From Desulfuromonadales bacterium (GTDB lineage Bacteria > Desulfobacterota > Desulfuromonadia > Desulfuromonadales > BM103): a stretch of DNA of 64,000 bases. Both the position numbers and the translations under genes were made by a program. Within the stretch, counting starts at the first letter, position 1. Every line of letters begins with the position of its first letter. Under the pieces are notes generated by a model. The model was not told the origin of the DNA. It did not search any database and worked only from the letters and a program-made list of their open reading frames with translations. The stretch is from positions 1-64,000 of the forward strand of contig JAQYVY010000006.1 in NCBI GenBank assembly GCA_030145195.1, written 5' to 3'. Shown one piece after another: positions 59,177 through 64,000 of the stretch.

Positions 59177-60505
59177 GTGGCAAATAGCAAAACCATATTG
59201 GCGGTGGTCGCCGACGAACAGGGTGAGGTTTTTGAGCATCCTGATCTATTGATGGCGGGCATGAATGGTACCGATGTGGTGCGACCGCTGGCGGCAGAAA
59301 TGATCCCGATGCCTGAAGGCAGCCGCCTCTTTACCATCCCGCAGACGCCACCGATCGGCTTTGATCGCCGCAGCGGTCAGCGCCTGACCTCTGAGCGAAT
59401 GCCCAAACAATGGGGTGGCGGCTCAATCCAGGCGGTTTCCGCATTCCTGACCCCGGGATATACCCGGACTCTCTTGCCTGCTGCCGATTATCAACGTAAA
59501 AAGATGACCCTGCCGCTCTGGTCGTATACGGCTGTCGGCTGGTGCGTCGAAGAAGAACGCTTCTATGTGGCGGGCGTCCAGGTCGACCTAAACCGGCAAT
59601 GGCAACCCGATCATTTTGATGATCGCAAGCTTGATCCGCTGGTGCGTAAAGCTTTGCAGGTCAACCCGGAGAATCGCCTGCTGGAACAGTTGTCGCGTTG
59701 CGCCCTCGACTACCACTGTTTTGCCGCGAAAAATCTGTTCTTCCGGCGCTGGGAAGCGCCTCTGCCGACCTCACCCACCTGCAATTCCCGTTGTATCGGT
59801 TGCATCTCCAAGCAGGAATCAGACTGTTGTCCCTCCAGCCAGGAGCGGTTAACCTTTGTGCCGACGGTCAAGGAACTCTGCGAGTTGGCGGTGCCGCATC
59901 TGCAAGAGGCACAAAACGCAATTGTTTCTTTCGGCCAGGGCTGTGAAGGGGATCCGATCCTTCAGGCGGATGTCATCAGCGAGGCGGTGCGTGAAATGCG
60001 TCAGCAGACAGATTACGGCACGATCAACTTTAATAGCAACGCGTCCCTGCCTGATGCCATTGACAACCTGGCGACCGCTGGCATCGATTCGATTCGGGTT
60101 TCTCTCAACTCGGCTCAGGAGTCTTTTTACCATGCTTATTACCGCCCCTGCGGCTATCAATTTGCCGATGTGGTTGAATCGCTGAAGCGGGCCAAGGCAG
60201 CCGGTCTGTACATCATGCTGAATTACCTGGTTTTCCCAGGGGTGACGGACCGTCCCGATGAAATCGAAGCTTTGGCCGAGCTGGTCGAGCTGGTTGGGGT
60301 TGATATGATCCAGATGCGCAACTTGAGCCTTGATCCGGTGCTCTATCTTTCCTCGCTGGGGATAACAGGCGGCGGCATTGGCATGCTGAAGATGCTCAAA
60401 CAGCACAAACAACGCTTCCCAAAGTTGCAATATGGCTATTTCAATCGAACCCGAGAGACCTTCTTCCCGGATGGTTATGAGACGGAATGGCCGATTCATG
60501 CTTGA
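59177..60505 (+). CDS. radical SAM protein of unknown substrate
   Basis: The 442-residue protein has about 200 residues of unknown N-terminal domain, then the radical SAM motif CNSRCIGC near residue 214 (CxxxCxxC), a Cys pair DCC shortly after, and a barrel with FGQGCEGDP near 260 and SIRVSLNSAQ near 320. GTG at 59177 has AGAGG 8 bases upstream; a GTG 45 bases earlier is possible but lacks a ribosome site. It is divergent from the selenoprotein gene. The product of the reaction is unknown. Confidence 0.8.
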   Translation: MANSKTILAVVADEQGEVFEHPDLLMAGMNGTDVVRPLAAEMIPMPEGSRLFTIPQTPPIGFDRRSGQRLTSERMPKQWGGGSIQAVSAFLTPGYTRTLLPAADYQRKKMTLPLWSYTAVGWCVEEERFYVAGVQVDLNRQWQPDHFDDRKLDPLVRKALQVNPENRLLEQLSRCALDYHCFAAKNLFFRRWEAPLPTSPTCNSRCIGCISKQESDCCPSSQERLTFVPTVKELCELAVPHLQEAQNAIVSFGQGCEGDPILQADVISEAVREMRQQTDYGTINFNSNASLPDAIDNLATAGIDSIRVSLNSAQESFYHAYYRPCGYQFADVVESLKRAKAAGLYIMLNYLVFPGVTDRPDEIEALAELVELVGVDMIQMRNLSLDPVLYLSSLGITGGGIGMLKMLKQHKQRFPKLQYGYFNRTRETFFPDGYETEWPIHA

Positions 60506-60586
60506 GCGTTGATTCTGCCGATCCCTAACCCTTTGGTTGTGGATCGGCTTAGCTCAGCCCTGATAGTCCGACTCGTCTCTTGCCTG

Positions 60587-60616
60587 TTGACATTTAATAT
60601 ATTCAGAAAGTATGAT
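60587..60616 (+). promoter_or_regulatory. probable promoter of the DUF4920/PepSY operon
   Basis: TTGACA (60587-60592) and TATGAT (60611-60616) lie 18 bp apart, about 36 bases before the gene start. A partial copy of the 29-nt repeat (TGATAGTCCGAC, 60561-60572) lies just upstream. Confidence 0.65.
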
Positions 60617-60651
60617 GCCTCCAGTTATTCACTCAACGACAGGAGCAAATC

Positions 60652-61116
60652 ATGCGTACCTTCCTTATCTCCATTCTGCTGTTCTTGATGCTGACACCGT
60701 CCGTTGCTTTTGCTAAAACCTTTGGTCAGGGCGTTGCCCTGTCAGAAGAGACCGCTATCTCTGCTATTTTGGATCATCCTGAAAACTACGTCGGTCAAAA
60801 AGTCAAAGTCACCGGGCTGGTGGTTGATGTATGCAGCAAGAGAGGCTGCTGGATTTATCTGGCCGGTGACCGGGATTTCGAAAAAATTCGGATCAAGGTC
60901 ACCGATGGTGAGATCGTCTTCCCCATGGAAGCCCGCGGCAAAATCGCAAGCATTGAAGGGGTCGTGGAAAGCCTCGAATTGACCCGTGAAGAAGTGATCT
61001 CCCGACGAAAACACCACGCCGAGGAGACCGGAGAAGCCTTTGATCCGGCGTCTGTGACCTCAGGGGAATCGATTCTCCGTGTCCGTGGATTGGGTGCCGA
61101 AATTCCTGGACTCTAG
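60652..61116 (+). CDS. exported DUF4920 domain protein
   Basis: The 154-residue protein has a signal peptide ending near AFA (residue 21) and a single OB-like DUF4920 domain with VKVTGLVVDVCSKRGCWIYL near residue 50. The Cys pair in this segment is typical and could bind a metal or form a disulfide. The next gene starts at its stop codon, so the pair forms an operon. Function unknown. Confidence 0.85.
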   Translation: MRTFLISILLFLMLTPSVAFAKTFGQGVALSEETAISAILDHPENYVGQKVKVTGLVVDVCSKRGCWIYLAGDRDFEKIRIKVTDGEIVFPMEARGKIASIEGVVESLELTREEVISRRKHHAEETGEAFDPASVTSGESILRVRGLGAEIPGL

Positions 61117-61118
61117 TG

Positions 61119-61664
61119 ATGAGTTGGCGACGTTGGAACTCTGTCTTACACCGTGATATTGGCTTCCTCTGCGTTGGCTTGACCCTGATCTATGCGATCT
61201 CTGGGGTGGCCGTCAATCATATTGCGCAGTGGAATCCGAGCTATCGGGTGGAGCGGGTCGAAACCAATATCGGTCCGGTGGTGGGCAATCCTGGCGATGC
61301 CGGTACCGTTCGAATGATTCTCGAGCGTCTTGATGAGCCGGGCAAGCTTGAAAGCAGCTATCGGCCAGATCCCGGGAGTTTGCAGCTGTTTGTTGATGGC
61401 CGCTCAATCCTGGTTGAACTGGTCAGTGGTCAGGTGGTGCATGATCGTGCCATTCCCCGTCCCGGTTTGCGCGAAATGAATTTCCTGCATCTCAATCACC
61501 CGAAAAAAGCCTGGACCTGGGTTGCCGACCTTTACGCCGTGGCGTTGGCGTTTCTCGCCGTCAGCGGTCTCTTCATGATGCGGCGCAAGACTTTGCGCCG
61601 TGGACTTGTCCTGAGTGGTCTCGGGGTTGTGCTACCGTTGCTGTTCTTGTTGTTTTATCTCTAG
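61119..61664 (+). CDS. PepSY-associated transmembrane protein
   Basis: The 181-residue protein has membrane helices near residues 14-32, 137-155 and 162-180, with a periplasmic loop between. It resembles PepSY-associated membrane proteins, often linked to iron or heme reduction: VLHRDIGFL with His near residue 11, NHIAQWNPSY, and HLNHPKKAWTW near 125, giving His residues that could bind heme. The start is ATG at 61119 or GTG at 61116. Translationally coupled to the DUF4920 gene. Confidence 0.8.
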   Translation: MSWRRWNSVLHRDIGFLCVGLTLIYAISGVAVNHIAQWNPSYRVERVETNIGPVVGNPGDAGTVRMILERLDEPGKLESSYRPDPGSLQLFVDGRSILVELVSGQVVHDRAIPRPGLREMNFLHLNHPKKAWTWVADLYAVALAFLAVSGLFMMRRKTLRRGLVLSGLGVVLPLLFLLFYL

Positions 61665-61867
61665 CCGCCGGTTTGATCTTCTGGGATTTAAGACCTGCGG
61701 TAGCCTTCTTGACCCTGATAAATTGCATGTTTTATCTGAATCCTCGCTCGAAGTTGAGTAGGTAGAACTTGATATCTGCTGGATGTTGGATACTGTTGCA
61801 GCAGCTATTGTGCTCCTGTCGGCTGTATTTAAATTCCAACTGTTGATCATTAAGTGAGGGCCTTGAT

Positions 61868-63013
61868 ATGAATTTTGAGCTGACCGCAGAGCAACGCTTG
61901 ATTCGTCAGACCGTGCGGGCTTTTGCTGAAAATGAAATTGCTCCGGGGGTGAAAGCGCGAGACGAAACAGAATGTTTCGATCGTGAGTTGATGTTCGATA
62001 GGGTGGCAGCGTTAGGCCTCGCTGGGGTTATTTTCCCTGAAGAGTATGGTGGGGCTGGTGCCGATTACATCAGCTATGCCATTGCCGTTGAAGAGCTTTC
62101 GCGGGTTTGTGCCTCAACCGGCGTGACCCTCTCTGCTCATCTTTCGTTGGCGGCCAACCCGCTTTATCTGTTCGGAACCGAAGTGCAGAAGCAAAAGTAC
62201 CTGATCCCGCTTGCCGAAGGCCGTAAAATGGGGGCGTTCGGCTTGACTGAACCTTCTGCCGGTTCGGATGCTGGTGGGACCAGAACAACGGCAACCCTTG
62301 CTGGCGACGAATGGATACTGAATGGTTCCAAAATTTTCGTCACCAATGGAGGTGAAGCCGAAATCTATATTGTCTTTGCTCGCACCGATAAAGCGGCTCA
62401 AAAGCATCATGGCATCAGTGCTTTTATCCTGGAAAAAGACACGCCTGGGTTTTCCTTTGGTAAAAAAGAGGAAAAAATGGGAATTCGTGCCTCTTTGACC
62501 AGAGAGCTGGTGTTTGAGAATTGTCGGCTCCCGAGAGAGAACCTTCTGGGTGAAACCGGAGCAGGTTTCAAGGTGGCGATGAAGACTCTGGATGGCGGTC
62601 GAATCGGCATCGCCTCTCAGGCCCTGGGCATTGCTCAGGGGGCTTATGAGGCGGCCTTGACCTATGCAAAAGAGCGCAAGCAATTCGATACGCCAATCGC
62701 CGAGTTCCAGGCGGTTCAGTTTCAGTTAGCCGATATGGCGACTCAGATCGAGGCTGCCCGGCTTTTGACCTACCAGGCTGCTTACCGTGCCAGCGCCAGC
62801 TTGCCGTATAGCAAGGAGGCGGCTATGGCCAAGTTGCACGCATCCGAGACCGCTATGAACGTTGCGACCAAAGCGGTTCAGATCCATGGCGGCTACGGTT
62901 ACACCCGCGAGTACCCGGTTGAACGAATGATGCGGGATGCCAAGATTACCGAGATCTACGAAGGGACCAGCGAAATACAGCGGGTCGTTATTGGTGCGAC
63001 CATCTGTCAATAA
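61868..63013 (+). CDS. acyl-CoA dehydrogenase, short-chain type
   Basis: The 381-residue flavoprotein should oxidise a short-chain acyl-CoA. It shows [14 protein letters not shown] near residue 121 (FAD and substrate site), FVTNGGEAE near 160, the FAD/dimer region [22 protein letters not shown] near 270 and the catalytic Glu in [13 protein letters not shown] near 363. Butyryl-CoA dehydrogenase is the closest guess. No electron transfer flavoprotein genes lie beside it. GAGGG lies before the ATG. Confidence 0.92.
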   Translation: MNFELTAEQRLIRQTVRAFAENEIAPGVKARDETECFDRELMFDRVAALGLAGVIFPEEYGGAGADYISYAIAVEELSRVCASTGVTLSAHLSLAANPLYLFGTEVQKQKYLIPLAEGRKMGAFGLTEPSAGSDAGGTRTTATLAGDEWILNGSKIFVTNGGEAEIYIVFARTDKAAQKHHGISAFILEKDTPGFSFGKKEEKMGIRASLTRELVFENCRLPRENLLGETGAGFKVAMKTLDGGRIGIASQALGIAQGAYEAALTYAKERKQFDTPIAEFQAVQFQLADMATQIEAARLLTYQAAYRASASLPYSKEAAMAKLHASETAMNVATKAVQIHGGYGYTREYPVERMMRDAKITEIYEGTSEIQRVVIGATICQ

Positions 63014-63056
63014 ACCCAGCTGGTTGTTCCCTCCTGCACCTTGGGCTCTGGCGGCG

Positions 63057-63245
63057 TTAGTCCATGTTGTGCTCTTCGCAGTCCTCAAAAGACCAGACCT
63101 CGACAGCTTGTCCCACTTGGACAGATAATACATTGCCTTCGCTGTTGATAACGGTCCCTAGTTCCTTGGTGTTAAGGTTCCTGACTTGGCGCATGTTGCC
63201 GTGTTTAACCGCTTGACAGACGTTGACCAACCCTTCAGCATTCAT
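63057..63245 (-). CDS. small hypothetical protein
   Basis: A 62-residue product with GAGGAGG about 12 bases before the ATG. The sequence (LVNVCQAVKHGNMRQVRN, VLSVQVGQAVEVW) looks like a small beta domain. It is convergent with the acyl-CoA dehydrogenase gene. Function not recognised. Confidence 0.6.
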   Translation of the reverse strand: MNAEGLVNVCQAVKHGNMRQVRNLNTKELGTVINSEGNVLSVQVGQAVEVWSFEDCEEHNMD

Positions 63246-63394
63246 TGGATTCAGAGCCTCCTCTGGCAGGTAGAATTTCCAAGCTTTTTACCTGAGGAGC
63301 CGACCATTTTCTAGCTTGTAAAAAAAAAATATATTGTGTCTAATGTATGGTTCAGATGTTGAGTGTAACTTTTGAGATAATCGATTGATTCTAT

Positions 63395-63434
63395 AAGTAT
63401 AGCCACCAAGGAACGAACCCTGGTGGCTATACTT
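63395..63434. terminator. 14-bp hairpin, probable terminator
   Basis: AAGTATAGCCACCA and TGGTGGCTATACTT pair perfectly over a 12-base loop and are followed on the plus strand by TTTTAC. It lies between the small minus-strand gene and the gene at the window end. The rest of 63246-63593 shows only a poly-A tract near 63320. Confidence 0.65.
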
Positions 63435-63593
63435 TTACTGGTAATTAATACCCTGAATGTCTGTCAATGAGACACCCTTTCTCTTAGTGTCAGCATCGTT
63501 GTCCTGTTCCTCCCGCAATCATTCCAAGCTGCCGTTGAACACGTTCTGTAGGCTGTAAGTCGGTTCGTCGGGTCGAGATCCTGGCCGCCCTTT

Positions 63594-64000
63594 TTATAGT
63601 CTCAGAATCTTGTTTTGCAGGATCAGGATTTCAAACGCCATCAGCGCTTTGCTCGCCACCTGCCGTAGTTCGATGACAGCTTCCGAAAGGTCGGCCGATG
63701 GATCATCGACATAGATCAGACCGACGACGCGACCCAGCATGCTCATCGGCAGCAGTAAGGCGCTTTTCGGTGCTGGCTGGCCGAGGAAGGTGGTCAAGGC
63801 CAGGTTGGCACCGGTTGGGGGGACCGGGCCGAGAACATAGCTGTTGCTCTCGACCGCAGTCTTTAAGACTGAGGGTTCGGAAATCGGCAGCTGAAATTGA
63901 TCGAAACCGGGTATTGGTTGACCGTCTCTGACCGAGCGCCAGCCGGTGACCTGCCCGGCAACTACCATGAAAAGGGCGGCACGTTTGTAGTTCGCGCCCA
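63594..64000 (-). CDS. GAF-like C-terminal part of a signalling protein (5' end beyond window)
   Basis: The minus strand is open from the stop at 63594 to the window edge, 134 residues including GANYKRAALFMVVAGQVTGW upstream of the first ATG. This pattern (RAALFMV, GLIYVDDP, then a helical end) is the GAF-like domain seen at the C terminus of many Geobacter-type regulators with DUF4388 or receiver domains upstream. The rest of the protein is outside the window. Confidence 0.7.
   Translation of the reverse strand, partial: GANYKRAALFMVVAGQVTGWRSVRDGQPIPGFDQFQLPISEPSVLKTAVESNSYVLGPVPPTGANLALTTFLGQPAPKSALLLPMSMLGRVVGLIYVDDPSADLSEAVIELRQVASKALMAFEILILQNKILRL

Overview
This 64 kb stretch is densely coding bacterial chromosome. 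It looks like the genome of an anaerobic deltaproteobacterium of the Desulfuromonadales/Geobacterales group. The assignment is an inference from gene content: a purC, mreBCD-mrdA-rodA, argJ, secA and valS backbone, many c-di-GMP and PilZ/GAF signalling proteins, sigma-54 control, c-heme chemotaxis receptors, hydrogenase-type sensors and a selenoprotein. No rRNA operon, phage, CRISPR array or intact insertion sequence was seen.

Layout. 1-3.1 kb, minus strand: a PpiD/SurA-type foldase, purC and a lipoprotein cut by the window edge. 3.2-8.7 kb: the rod-shape operon mreB, mreC, mreD, mrdA and rodA, with a clear terminator between mreB and mreC. 8.8-15.5 kb: AmrS-type radical SAM protein, a methyltransferase, and a minus-strand c-di-GMP operon (PilZ/acyltransferase-like protein overlapping an HD-GYP protein). 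15.8-29.1 kb: housekeeping genes (rarA, nadK, recN, NAGS-like acetyltransferase, M23 peptidase, secA, a GAF histidine kinase overlapping argJ, deoC, deoB). 29.2-35.7 kb: PilZ protein, dgt, a response regulator with a ten-unit repeat, and valS.

35.8-41.4 kb is accessory in character. A decayed tRNA-Pro precedes an operon for an exported NiFe hydrogenase whose large subunit ends exactly at the last active-site motif, followed 3 bases later by a chemotaxis receptor with a periplasmic CxxCH heme motif. A frameshifted histidine-kinase remnant follows. I read the operon as a candidate hydrogen-sensing chemotaxis system.

41.4-47.8 kb, minus strand: ptsP; then a compact regulatory module made of a sigma-54 activator with ferredoxin and [FeFe]-hydrogenase-like sensor domains, two 16-bp palindromes, a consensus -24/-12 promoter and a predicted RNA of about 93 nt ending at a strong terminator. 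A third palindrome lies in front of the activator gene. This is the best candidate here for an undescribed system. A hydroxyacid dehydrogenase gene lies upstream.

48.2-64 kb: Na/Pi cotransporter, DEAD-box helicase with a VF530 partner, small membrane and protease-like proteins, RNase H, a DUF6178 protein, a B12/radical SAM protein, a GrdB-like selenoprotein whose in-frame TGA would split it in ordinary gene calling, a divergent radical SAM protein, DUF4920/PepSY genes, an acyl-CoA dehydrogenase and a GAF-like protein running off the end. Two families of short intergenic repeats recur across the window.
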